The notes beneath the pieces are model-generated. The model was not told the DNA's origin. It worked only from the letters and a program-made list of their open reading frames with translations, and ran no database searches. The translations under genes were made by a program, and so were the position numbers. Below are positions 44,587 to 57,100 of a stretch of 64,000 nt of DNA, piece by piece. The stretch comes from Diplosphaera chodatii (lineage: Eukaryota; Chlorophyta; Trebouxiophyceae; Prasiolales; Stichococcaceae), in assembly GCA_032358165.1 (NCBI GenBank), contig JAALGY010000054.1, positions 2,108,001-2,172,000 on the forward strand, in the 5' to 3' direction. Within the stretch, counting starts at the first letter, position 1. Every line of letters starts with the position of its first letter.

Positions 44587-47321
44587 TCACATTCCCCATA
44601 GTGCCTGCAGGGCCGCACCCAGCAGGTGTCTTCGTTCTGCCGCACACTGTAGCACCGCCTCCATGTAGTCTGGAACCGCCTGTGCCCTGACATCCTCACG
44701 TGGCCCCTCGTCCGCCATCGTCTGCATCTGGGTAATGCGTGCCGCCAGGATATCACCTGCACATGCCACATCACCCTTGGCACTGTGGTTGACTGCATTC
44801 TGAGCAGCTGAGGAGCGAGCTGGCAGGGCTGCGGGCTGACCGAGACACTTGCTGCCAGGGGTGCAGGCCAGCTCGCAGATGTGACCCACTTGGCTGCAAC
44901 GCCTGCTGTCCTGGTGCATCGTCCCTCGCATCCAGCGGCCAGGCCAGCGGCACCACGTGCGTCCGCAGCAGCTGCTGCGCCGCCATTGCCAGCCGCTCGT
45001 CGAAGCCCACAGGCGCCATGAACAGCCTGTGCGGGGCGCAGGAAACTGCTGAAGAGCTTGCTGGCCCCAGTGCTGTGATGTGGACGCTGTGCCCGAGTGA
45101 CCAGCAATTGCCGGAACAAGCCCATACAGGGCGGCTGGTCTGCCATTCACACCCTCTACATTGTCGGTTGACTTGTTTGCACGTTGCATGGGGCACCTTT
45201 GAAAGTTGCTGCCGACTGCAGCATCGACTTCCTCTCCGACAGCAGCACCCCACGCCTCCAGCTGTGCATCATCTGCGTCCGGCGGACCAAACTGCAGAAC
45301 TGCAAAGGCTGCAAGCTGCCGCACATCTGCAAAGAGCATGACCTTCTGGTGGGGATTGCCGATGGGCTGCTGCTGCGCCACTGTATCTGCTGCTGCCTGG
45401 TCTGGCGATCTGGCGCCGCATGGCTGCGCTGGCTGGCCAGGCAGGAAGCCGTAGAACAGCGCATACACATCGTCAGGCCTGCGCCAGCACATCCCTCAGG
45501 ACATGAAGCGGCCATAAAATTGCATTGCAAAGTTGCATTTGTCAAGCGGTCCAGCTAGCTCGGCTCTTGAGGCTATTTGCAGCACATTTGTGCAAGCCTA
45601 CTCACCAGGGACCATAGGAGATGGTGACCTCCTCGCCCGCTCTGCACAGCACAAAGTAGGCGGGAGCGTTCAGAGTCAGAGCGCAGTTATCGGCACCTAC
45701 CAAGACGTGAAGCAATGGCACATCCTTTTGTGCAGATGAACGAGTCAAACCACAGTGCCCTGGATGCCACACTGCACCCTGCTTGAAGGGTGACTTGGAT
45801 GGTTCTGTGATGTGTGGCACGCAAGCATTGGCCCGCACGTGATAGTCAGCACAGCACAACACTCACCGGATGCCAGCGTCGCCGGCAAGCAGCTCCACCC
45901 GCGCCTCGCCGTGCTGCAGCACCTCGGGATCGCACACATCCGCCATTGCTGCGTAGCCCTGGCAGCGGTCCGGATCGCGCACCAGCCTGCAGTTCCATGC
46001 GGTCCACGATCTTGACCCATATTATACGGTGATTTGCAGCGCATATATGGCGCTGCCATCTGCGCTGCTGTGGGGTGTCGATGACAGACATGCAGCAGGC
46101 TATGCCCGTACATGGGCCGACCTGACGGTGGCGCTGGGTGCAAACGTGTGGTTTGCCATGTCGATGCCGGGCACGATGAGGTGGCCGCTGGCGCCGTCCT
46201 TGAAGCTGCGGCTGTGCACGCAGGACCACGCCCAGCGCCAGGCCTCCAGGTTGTGGGCGCCGGCTGATGCCTGCGATCGGCGTGACTGTTCAGCCGTCAC
46301 ATAAATGTACTGCTGCCAGTGGCCCCATGTACAAGGACTGTGTAAGTACATTGTGCACAGCCATGCAGACGCCTCACCTCGTGGCTGTCAAGCATCAGCT
46401 GACGGACGGCCAGCGCCTCATCCGCCAGCCCCTCGTCGCTGACGCCCCGCAGCTGAGCCTCGGAGGCGTGCGCAAATGCGAGCGGCACGCGCTCCGGCAG
46501 CGCCGCGGCCCAGTGCCGCCAGGCTGCGTGCTGCCAACCCTGCTGCGTGCCGGCGGCTGTGTCCTGCGCTGCTGCTGCTGCTGCTGCTGCGAAACTTGGA
46601 GCTGCTGACGGCATGGCGTCCAGCAGCATGCAGGCCATGACTGCGCTCCAGGGTTCACGTTCAGCTGGCGCGCCGGCTTCGTGGGCCTGCAGGCAACAAA
46701 CACAAGATGAGCACTGGGACCAACGCAGAACCGAACCAGTTGGTGGTCACGTGTTCACTTGCAGGCTGGGATGGTGCGTCGTCAACTCTATCGCACATGG
46801 CATCTGCACACCTCGCCGCCGGTGGTCTCCAACACCAGCGAGAAGGGGACTGTCAGAAGTGGCGCGCCCGGCGGCACGTCCCGGGTGGCCACCAGTCCGA
46901 CGCCGGCGCCGCTGGGCAGCTGCTCTGCTGCAACTGGCGGGTCTGTTCCGGCGTCAGGCGCAAGCAGTCCTAGCAACGAATTGGCGGCGGCCTGACGATC
47001 AGTGTGACCAGCTGCTGCCGCGGTCTGCTGCTGGAGCGCGTCCACCTCGGCTGCAGCTGCAGCTGCTGCTGCCACTGGCGATCTATGAGAGAAGGATCTT
47101 TGGTGCAGCAGCCGCTGACGCTGTTCACCGTCATTGACGATGCTACTGCTGATGATTGCCACAGCAGGGTGTCTGCCATTGCTGGCTTCACAGTGAGGTG
47201 AAGTGCAACTGAGACTGCTTGCGTGGCACCTGCTTGACCGGAAAACATGACAGCAATTGTGATCGAGAGCCTTCACTGCCGCCCGTGCGGCGCCCATGCA
47301 TGCTGGTGAAAGTGCAGCCAT
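44587..47321 (-). CDS. SET-domain protein lysine methyltransferase (Rubisco LSMT/SETD6-like)
   Basis: Predicted protein-lysine methyltransferase using S-adenosylmethionine; plant relatives act on Rubisco large subunit, aldolase or ribosomal proteins. Exons: 47321-46812, 46686-46378, 46270-46122, 45986-45867, 45641-45606, 45478-45197, 45026-44890, 44756-44587; about 570 residues, all phases agree. Seen: an N-terminal SET strand (GVGLVATRDVPPGAPLLTVP); the i-SET helical insert with FAHASEAQLRGVSDEGLADE; WRWAWSCVHSRSF; the core motif VPGIDMANHTFAPSA, which provides the cofactor-contacting Asn-His; and EEVTISYGPWPDDVYALFYGF, the catalytic-tyrosine strand. A Rubisco-substrate-binding-like C-terminal helical region follows. 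The start MAALSPACMGAARAAVKAL looks like a plastid presequence; an in-frame ATG at 47492 would lengthen it. Exon 5 is only 36 nt. A run of (GCA)n codons gives a poly-Ala tract. Confidence 0.85.
46568..46590. repeat. (GCT)n trinucleotide repeat encoding poly-Ala
   Basis: About seven and a half GCT units on the plus strand, read as GCA alanine codons on the minus strand in exon 2 of the SET-domain gene, in the i-SET insert. Likely length-variable between strains. Confidence 0.85.
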
Positions 47322-48186
47322 GCTGGCCAGGCCGTTGCGGCTGCAACGAAAACTGGGGCCAGCTTCATATCTGATATGTCCTGCAACCACAGCATGCGTG
47401 CACAGCTGTGCAGGCCGCGGTCGTCTGCTTCGCCGAAGCGCCTCATCGAAATGCCACCAGCCGCCCTGTGCTGCCCTGCTAGCGTCATGCATGACAGTGC
47501 CGCGGGCGTCGCACCTGCGCCCAGCTCACAATCAGCGTGTAGCACTGAATCTGTTTGATACCGTGTGAGTCTGGATCACAGCGTCGTTGCCTGTGGCAGC
47601 TTTTGAAAGTGGCCCTGGTGCCTTTCGCTACCATTCCCTCCGACAGCCTGGTGCTTGCACGATCCGGCACTACGCACCTGGCTCTGCGTTCTACGCCTAC
47701 CTTCCGCAAACAGCTTTCTCTGAGAGATGCACATTTGACGGAAGGTCGCGCAGGAGGGGAAGCGACTGCCCTGCGAAGTGGTCAGTCCACACTGCCTGTT
47801 CAAAGGTGCCTGCCTTTGCGCTGCTTTGCTCTTGCATGGGACGGCTCAGCTTGTATATCATGCTCACTGAAGGGGGGTAGAAGGTGTTGCACATAAACCT
47901 TGCATTTTGCCAATTCTGTGGATTCAGATCTATACAAACACCAATACCCATCTTGAATCCTGGTACCTCTCCGCACGCAGCTTCGCAACCAGCTTATGGC
48001 GCTGTGATTATCAATGCTTCAGATGACGGGATAACAACTGTGCTGCATTGAGTCCCTGGAGTTCAGGACTGACACCTGCGCGTGCAGGTGCTGACCAATT
48101 GCTGGGCCAGCAGGGCAGCTTCCAGTGGCAAAACATGCAGCACCACAGCCTGACGTGCTAGCGACACGCGTGGCGGTGCCGGTGGC
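47322..48186. promoter_or_regulatory. Divergent upstream region (SET / callose synthase)
   Basis: 865 bases between two outward-facing start codons. The SET frame stays open upstream to an in-frame ATG at 47492, so part of this may be coding. Both promoters should be here; no core element is obvious. Confidence 0.4.
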
Positions 48187-51100
48187 ATGGCAGGGTACGG
48201 GCAGACGCCGCCCTGGCAGCCCGGTGGCGGCGGTGCAGCTGGCGGCGGCGACAACGGCGGCGGCCATGACATTGGCAGCGCGTCCCTGATGCAGGGGCTG
48301 CGTCAGTCCGACGAGGCCATCGACCCCCGCGATCCGGACTTCAGCCCGCTGGCATCGAACGTGACAGTGCCGCCATACCTTGCCGGGGACCCGCTGTATG
48401 ACCCAGCAGCTGCAGCGTACAATCCCAGCGGCTACGTCGACCCCTACGGCAGCGATGCCTACAGCGGCGGTCCCTACGACAGCCCCTACAACGCGCAGCC
48501 CAGCTTCCAGCCAGGGTACGGCGATGACGGCAGCCACCATGCGCCTGCCAACGACGCTGCAGCATCCCCTGCTCAGCCGCAGGCAGCCGATGCCGCCCGC
48601 AACTACAGCCCCTTCTCGGTTGAGGCGGCCACGCCGCCGCCGCCGCAGCCTACCCAGCAGCTGGGCCCTGATGGCCGGCCGAAGACCACCCGCCGGGCGT
48701 CAATCGAGGTGAGCAGCCTCTTCAATGATTTAATGCATCAATGCAGCAGCGCAGATGCAGACTAGGAATGATGTCACGGTCGCTGGAATAGCTCAAGGAT
48801 GCCAACACGAGACATGCATGCTGCGCAGGAGGACTATCAGCAGATGGCCTTTGCACGGCCTGCGCCTTCAGGCGGCCTCGACTACGCGGGCATACCAACC
48901 ACAACGCCACCGCCGCCTGCAAACGGTGGCCCCACCTACATGTCAGGTATTGTGGCTGCTCAGGCAACCTGTGCACAGGCCTGCTGTGGGGATCACTGGT
49001 CTTTGCGCAGCGGATGGCTTGTGCTGCAGTGGCCATGTTGCGGCCTGATGATGCATCATCTTCTGCACTGGTGCAGCGGGGTCGCCCGGGCCAGCTGCGC
49101 CAGCGCGCACGCTGTTCGGCGCCGCGTCCAATAGCACCGGCTTCGAGGCGGCCATCCACACGGTGGTGCACCGCCTGGGCCGCCACCTGGGCTTCCAGGC
49201 CTTCAACGTGGTGCCGTCCACGGAGGTGAGTGTTTGATTTGCGTCCACTGGGCATCTCTGCTGGTGCATGACACCGATCCACTGCGGTGTGGCACCGGCA
49301 TCGAGGCTAGCAGAATGTGACGTACTGTGCCAACAGAATCATTCCGTCAACGGCCGATGATCCTGCGCATGCCTGGAACAGGGCAAGGATGACGAGGCGT
49401 GGTCGCCGGCGACCATCTTCGTGGTGTCGGACCACCTGCACCACCTGCTCGTGCGCAACATGTTCCGTCGCGACCCCACGCCAGGTGCAGCCGCTGCCAG
49501 ATGGCCACCACGACCAGTGTTGACGTTCACCTTGCACAATCAATCTGCATGTCACAATCATATGTTCCATGTGGCCTAAAGGAATCAGCAATGTGCTGGA
49601 TTAGCACGTGGATGTGCTCCTGCTCCTCATCTGCCGGCCCCATGACATTGTCGAAGGCAGCACGCCCTGTCATGGAACGGCAGTGAGCCATAACGGCTGG
49701 CAGCAGCACTGCTGATCATCTGCATCCGGTCGCAGGCAAGGAGACCGAGAAGTTTGCGACGTGCGTCAAGGCGCTGCACGGCAATGTCATGGAGGCATAC
49801 CTGGACTGGTGCGAGCATGTGCGGCTGCCAGCTCGTGTGCCGGGCGTGCAGTACAGCTCCCTCACCTCCAACACCCGCGCACCGGTGACACATTGCGGTC
49901 GTTGCAGACTGTACACTCAGCTGGGCAAGCACATGCTGAGTGCTTGTTAGTGTGTAGATGCTCATATTTGTCATTAGAATCAGCACGGCATGCTGGAGTC
50001 TGATGTCCGCATTACGTGGACAGCTGGAGGGTGTGCGGAGCAGTTGTGTCTGCTCATCTCTTGCTATTCAGGCAACGAGCTGGGCAGGCACATGCTTGAG
50101 GCACACCCACCGCTGGGACACTTGCCACCCATGACACAAGCGCAGGTGCAGGAGCTGTTGGCCCAGCAACATACACACGTCAATATTCCCATTGCTGTTT
50201 CTGACGGCGCAGATGTGGGAGTGGCAGCTGGAGGAGCTGGCGCTGTACTTCCTGCTGTACAGCGAGGCGGCCAACTTGCGCCACCTGCCCGAGGCGCTGT
50301 GGTTCCTGTTCTGGGTGCTGCGCAACAGCCCCCACCGGATGGCGCAGGTATGCAAGCTGATGTTGTCCAGATTGGTGAATCTGCACACTCGATGCGAGAA
50401 GTGTATCCGCTCAATCAAGCTCACATGCCTTTGTCGCATGGCATCTCCTGTCTGCAACAACTGAGCTGCCCCCCGCAGGTATGCTGCCCGGCGCGAGACA
50501 GCCCGCTGTCGGCGGCGGCCGCACTGGACAACCCGGACATGGCGGGCATCGGGCAGCGCCGCATCACCATGCGCAACGACTTTAAGGTCAGCCTTCCAAG
50601 CACAAATCATCAACTGAAAACCACCAGCATCAGCCACAGTACTGCAGATGGCTGGTGCACCCGCTGAGCACCTCCTCATCAGACGAAGCTCTTGGCATGT
50701 CCACAGGCAGCCATCCGCGCGATCCGGGACGACTGCGGGATCCCGCAAAGCGGCGCAGCCTACGAGGTGAGGCAGCTTTAAGCTCGCGGGCATGCTGCAG
50801 TCTCTAGTTTTCCCTGTGGCTATCTGGGGCATGGCCTATGTCACACTCAACTCAGCTTCCCTAAGAGCATGCACAATGGGCTGTGCATCCCTGAATGGCG
50901 TATTGCTGGCTGCTGTAGCGGCAGGAGCTGATAGCGCAGCTGGACAGCGTGCGGCAGCAGCTGGTGGCCGCGGACTTCTTCCCGGCGGGCAGTCCCGACG
51001 TGGAGCTGCTCACCGAGATGGCGGTCTTCGGCGACGCCGGCTGCTTCCTTGACCAGGCAAGCTCTGCGGGGGGCAACGCCCGATCTCAGAGGGCCGATTC

Positions 51101-54100
51101 CGGGCTGACAACACACATGTAGCTTGTCACTACTGGGTCTTCTTGCAGCGCGTCGCGGTCACTGTATGCATAGCTTTGTACAGGTACACCATGTGGCTTT
51201 ACATACCCTGGGCTGCAGGTCGTGTCGCCGCTGTTCCGGTGCCTGGCCAAGTCGGTGGACAAGGACGGCGGTCGCGGCATTGAGATTGCGGGCCGCCTGG
51301 GCTACGACGACGTCAACGAGTGCTTCTGCCGCCGTGACGTGGTCCACTTGGTGCGGCCAGTCTGCCCACGAGTACACTTGTACCACAACATCAAGTCAAC
51401 GCGAATCCTGCACACAGGCACTGACATGTGCATGGCAAGGGTCGCACGTCCCCGAGCATGTTGGGTCACCGAGGCCATGCGCCTGAAGGGTGGCCTGCGA
51501 TCTGTTGCAGGCGCTGGACAAACTGGGTGTCAGTGTTGACCCAACTGGAGACGCTGTCACATTTCAGACGGAACCCATTGCTGCGCTGCTGGCAATCGGA
51601 CTGCCAGGCGGCCCTGCCCAACTACCTCAGGAGCACCACGGTGTGCACTGGGAATTTTATGTTGTTATTAACTGTTGTAAACCAGAAGCAGTCCTCCTGA
51701 TATGGTTGCAAAGTGTGCATGTTTACAACCTGACATCTTGGCTTCATCACTTGCCCAAATTGTGTGTGCGCAGGCCTGGGGCGGCTGTTTCATCGGGGCA
51801 GCAATGGCAATGTTGCACTTTCGAGGGATCCCCGCGACTGGGACGTCGTGATTGCTCGTGACTGGTGGTCCAAGCATGTGCTGGGCAAGACGTTCATCGA
51901 GTGCCGCTCCTTCCTCATGATCTACAGGTAAGACTGAAACCGATGTCAACATGGAAATCGGGGATCTGGCCGTGCGACGTCAACATAGCATGCATGCCCT
52001 CACTCCGTCTGACTGCTGTTCCAAAGGCTTAAGCTGTCTGCTGAAGCCTCTGGTAGCTGAGTGTTTGGATGGCATGCAGCTTGCTGCAGCTCTCTCAATG
52101 CCCATTGCGCCATTTTGGTTATCACAGCACTAGCAGAGGACATGTCTCAGGTTCGATCTGCATGCGTGGCTGTTGAGGGGTAAGTTCAGAGGCTGAGGAC
52201 CTGACGTCACACCCTCCCTGCAGGTCATTCTTCCGGGTCATCGCCTTCCACATCCTGCTGTTCCAGCTGCTGGCGAGCCTCGCCTGGAGCGACTGGAACT
52301 GGTGCGTCAAGCAAGCCCTGGGTGCATCTGGCATCTACAGTACCGCCGTGACTGGCTACCGAGTGCGTCCGCTGGGCACTTTTGTCAACTGGTCGACATA
52401 GTGTGTCAGCCGCAGCAACAGTGCTGCGGGCTAGCAGGCTACAGCAGTTGGGACGCTCTGCTGTGCATTGCTCATGCCATGCTACCGCGCCTGATCTGCA
52501 CATCCTGCGTGCGTCACGCAGGTTTGTGGCGTCCATCACGCTGCTGACGCACGCGGGGCTGTCGCTGCTGGACCAGTTTGCCGGCTTCTGGACGCAGCGC
52601 TCGTTTGGTGCGGACCCAACTTTGAGCACTGCAGGGTTCACCCTCTTTCTCCAATCTGGTGTGTCATATCGCACATGGGCGAGCAGATCAGATTCGGCTC
52701 TCATCAGCGCTGATGAAGCAAGGCTGTGCTGGTCGTATGCGCTGACCATGTGATCAACACATCAGTGACCAGCGAGAGGCCCTTGACCACCGTCAAATTG
52801 TAGGATGACCACGACTCTATGAAATGCCAAACTTTGGAGGACTTTCGGCAGCACTTTGAAGTGCTGCTCGACGAACATGTGCGCAGGCAAGGGGCAGCGG
52901 CTGTGGGGCAACCCGGCGTGGCACACCCACATCTGGGGCCTGGCCACCTGGGCCGCCATCAACGGCGGCCTGTGGTTCTGCTTCGTGTGGTGGCTCATCG
53001 GCCGCACCCGCCTGGTGTGGATCATCTGCGCCGGCGCGTACGGCGGCGTGATCCTGCTCCACGGCGTCATCTCCAGCCGCTTCGGGTGCGCAGCCCTGCC
53101 AGACACACGAATGCCTTGGTATGACAAACATGCCATGTGACCAGGGGAAGAATTTTGGCCCTTCTGGTTGCGAGGTGGCCACTCTCTGCAGAAGTGTTGT
53201 GTTGTTGGTGGTCTGTGACTGCACTCATACGATAGTATCAGTGCCTGCGCAGGTACGCGGTCAGCTCGTGGCACCAGTTGGCGGACAGCAGCGAGCGCTT
53301 TGCGCACCGGCGCCTCGCCCCAGGGTGGCTGTTCCGGGCGATCGCCTGGGTGTTCCGCCGCCTGGGCGCCGCCAGCGCGCACCCCAGTGCCAGGGAATAC
53401 CTCGCCCCCCTGCGCATGAAGGTACTGGCACGGCCATTGCTCCTGCAAAACATGCACTCAACAATCGCCCAAGAATTCTGGACTGTGTGCCCCTCCCTGA
53501 TGTCCAAGGGTTGTCAGCACCGTGCTGCACATGTATCCTCTTGGCGCTCTATTATGAAGGGCATTTCCTCAAATAGACAGGATCTACCTGGACATCGCCT
53601 TATACATGGCTCTGAGTGCATCGTATCAATGCACAGGTGTCCAAGGCGCAGTGGGTGGCGAATGTCGTGTTCTGGGTGGTGGTGCTGGGCGGCAAGGTCG
53701 CCTTTGACTACTTCGCCATCATCAAGCCGCTGAAGCTGCCGATGCGCGCGCTGTGGAACCGCGGCTTCCTGCGCTCCGGTGTGCAGCACCCACAGTTGCA
53801 AACTGTCCCCATGCTGCTGGCAAATCGGTTTGCAGCGCAAGGCCTGCTCGTCACGAAGCACGACCAGCACTATAAGATGAAGTACAGCAGTGGTATCCCT
53901 GTCTCCTCCCCTAGGTCCTTGGTCACTAGGTAGGTTTGGTGATGTGGGCTGCTTAGACTGCCAGCGATCTGCATGGCGCAGCTGAATGCTGGCCTTGGTT
54001 CTGCTGTAGGTCCCACTGGGCCCTCGGCGGACTTCATCCTGGCCATCGCCCGCGGCCTGCCCGCCTTCCTGCTCAGCCTGGTGGACACCGGCATCTTCTA

Positions 54101-57100
54101 CTCGGTGCGTCTACAGACAGACCCGCAGCCTACTGTCTGCAACACCTGGCGGCGGTTGGCCGGACTAGCGCATCCAACACTTGTCAGGATGAGCGTACAG
54201 ATGCAGTCTGCAGCTTAGCCTGTCCATACCTACCTAACTGCTGTTGCACCAACGTCAGCATTCCGTAACCAAGTCGTTCCCCTTGCCCGCAGGTGGTGTC
54301 GGCCATCTTCGGCGCGCTGAAGGGGCTGGTGTGGCTGAACCTGGGGGTGGTGGCCAACTTCCAGGAGCTGCGGCAAAACTTCCACAAGGGGCCGCACCAG
54401 TGGTGGCGCTGCTGCATCTCCGGCGAGGGCGAGCGCAACATCACGCGGTGCGCCTCGACCGTCGTGTCAGCCGGAGGCGTTTGTTTCGAGACAGTGCATG
54501 TGACAAGTGCGAGGCAGAAGCCTGTTTGACAGCAGAGTTGAGGCTCTGCTGTCGAATGTTGCGGACGCCTCGCTCTTGTTACACACCCTGAACATGCTTG
54601 GCCGTGTTTCTGATCATCAGGCGGTCGTCAGACAGTGGCTGCATGCCACGCTCTTCAGCAATGCGGCACGATCCTTCAGCAGGAGGACGAGTTGCATCTG
54701 GAGAGCGAAAGATGTGCACACGGTCACATGACATGCATCGGACCCACAGCAAGCTGCACTGTTACCAGGGCAATTAACGAGGCGGCGCGGGGCGGCGTGG
54801 TGGGCGGCACCTCCTCATCGCGGGAGCCGCCGCCCCGGCGCTCGGCCGCCGCCGTGCGCATGGCCGCCGCGGGCAGCCGGCAAGCGCCACCCTTGCCAGG
54901 TGAGATTCAAAATCTGTGCTGCTGCGGTTTCTAATACTCTCCAGGTAGCTGGCGGTGGATTGGCAGGAATCTCTAGTGGCAGTGAACACTTGAAGGCCAT
55001 TGACGTGGTGGATCCCCGCAGCTGCCGCGTCTTGCCACCACATGAACAGTGCTGGCACTGCATTCGAAGCGCAATGGTGCGCGACAGGCTGCTCCCATGT
55101 GCTGCAGACCCGGCGGCGCTGCGCAAGTCGGGCGCGCTGCCGCTGCTGAGCCAGCCGCAGGCGCAGGCGCGCCGGCGGCAGAGCTCCTCGGTCGCGGGCC
55201 ACCTGTACCACCGGCGCAAGCGCAACGTCCTCGCCTCCCTGCACGACGACTCGTGCGCATCCAATTCCTGCTGCAATGAGCTGATTCACTACTCATCTGC
55301 CGGTCGCCTGTGACTGCTGAACATCGCGCTATAGCAGCCACTTGTCATCCTATCGGAGTTGCTGCACGTGCATCCATGTCTTCTTCTTCTGCAGGGTGGC
55401 CCAGTGGCTGGTGTTCAGCGACGTGTGGAACGCCATTGTGGACGAGCTGCGCACGGTGGACCTGATCTCCGATGGCGAGCAGCGCAACCTCAGCTTCGTG
55501 CACCTGCCCATCGACGACAGCATCCAGGTGCTGCCCGACTCCCACATTTTTGTCAATGAACACATACAGACAGGTGGCTGTGTCCGTGTGCATACTGAGG
55601 ATGCAGTGCATCAGATGAGAAGCAGAACTGACATGGCGGCGGCAAGAGCACGAAGCTTCCTCAATTCTCAGTTCAAGCATGAACTGGTGCTTCTGCAGGT
55701 GGTGGATGGCATGCGCCCCTTCCTGCTGCCGGTGTTCTTCTACGCGGGGCAGGTCAACGCGGCGGCGGAGACGCCCGGCCTGTCCGACTCGCAGACCGTG
55801 GCGCTCACCGAGCTGCGCGCGCTGCTGCTGTGGTCCCTGCTGCAGCTGCGCGTCCTCACAGACGCCCAGGTGCGCTCAGGCTGGCATTGACCTTGTGATG
55901 CGACAGTCCTCACAGGCAGGTGTTTCTGTGGTTGTCACATTGCGCTCACACTGACGACTTCCATTCGTCGCATTTTCTTGCATCCCCTGTGTGCAATGCA
56001 AGCATGCGCCTGTGAAACACATGTCGTGCTGCAGAGTTAGAGTGGAACTGGTGCCCGTGCTGACGCAGGCCAAGGTCTTCCTGGCCTTCATGCCGGTGCA
56101 CGAGCCGGAGACGGCGCCGCACCGCAACGCCCGCCTGGCAGGCCTCAAGGACATCATAACCATCCTGCACCGGTGCACCAGCACCTAAGCATACTTCCAT
56201 CTGGCCATCTGGCAACAACATGTCCACGCAAGGATCCAGTCTAGATGTTTGCAGCAGAAGCACATCAGCCGTCGAGCCCCCAGCTGTGGGCGTGACGGTG
56301 TTTCGCTACCTTGCAGGCTGGAGGAGCTGTCGCGGCCGGTGCCGGACTCGGGGGCGCGGCGCTCCCGCACGGCCTCGGCGGAGGCGCTGCGCAAGGACCT
56401 CACCGCCCTGGTGGACCACCTCACCGCGGAGATCGACGTGAGCGTCAGTGACCAGCTGGCTCTACCTGCCATCTTCCTGCCACCTGGCTGATGCAGCTAG
56501 CTTGCGTGGCAGTCCTGCAGCCGGAATCATATCGTGCGCCATCCAGATGGAGGCAGCGCTGCTTGACTGCCTAGAGGGGACGTGCAGACCTTGGCCCATG
56601 TGCTGATCCACATGTCCACAGGCGGTGAAGCGGCGGCACCCGAAGGGGCTGGACGCCAAGGGCGGCGGGTCCTGGTCCCGCCAGAAGCACGCGCGCGCCC
56701 TGGACGCCGAGCTCGCCATCACCGACCTCAAGGCAAGCCAAAACCCTTTCGTTTGCACCATGTTTTCAGCTTCCAAGAAGGCACTGCTTGCGCGGTGCAT
56801 GTGCTGTCGTACCCTGCGTGCGGATCTAGGCCATACCGTCAGTAGACCATTGCCACGCTCTGTAGTTCAGAACGAAAAACCAGATTGGGCGACATCTCTG
56901 TAGGCCAGCATGCTGGCGCCGGCGGCGTGGGCGGCCTTCACGGCGGGCGAGGGCGACGGCTACGGCGGCCCGCTGTCGGTGCTGTTCGACGAGGGGCCGC
57001 CCTCCGCCGCCAAGGACGTCATGCGCAAGGTGCTGCTGCGTAGGAGCAATCACCGCTGCATTGGCACTCGCAGCACCTCCTGCTGTTATATACTGTTATG

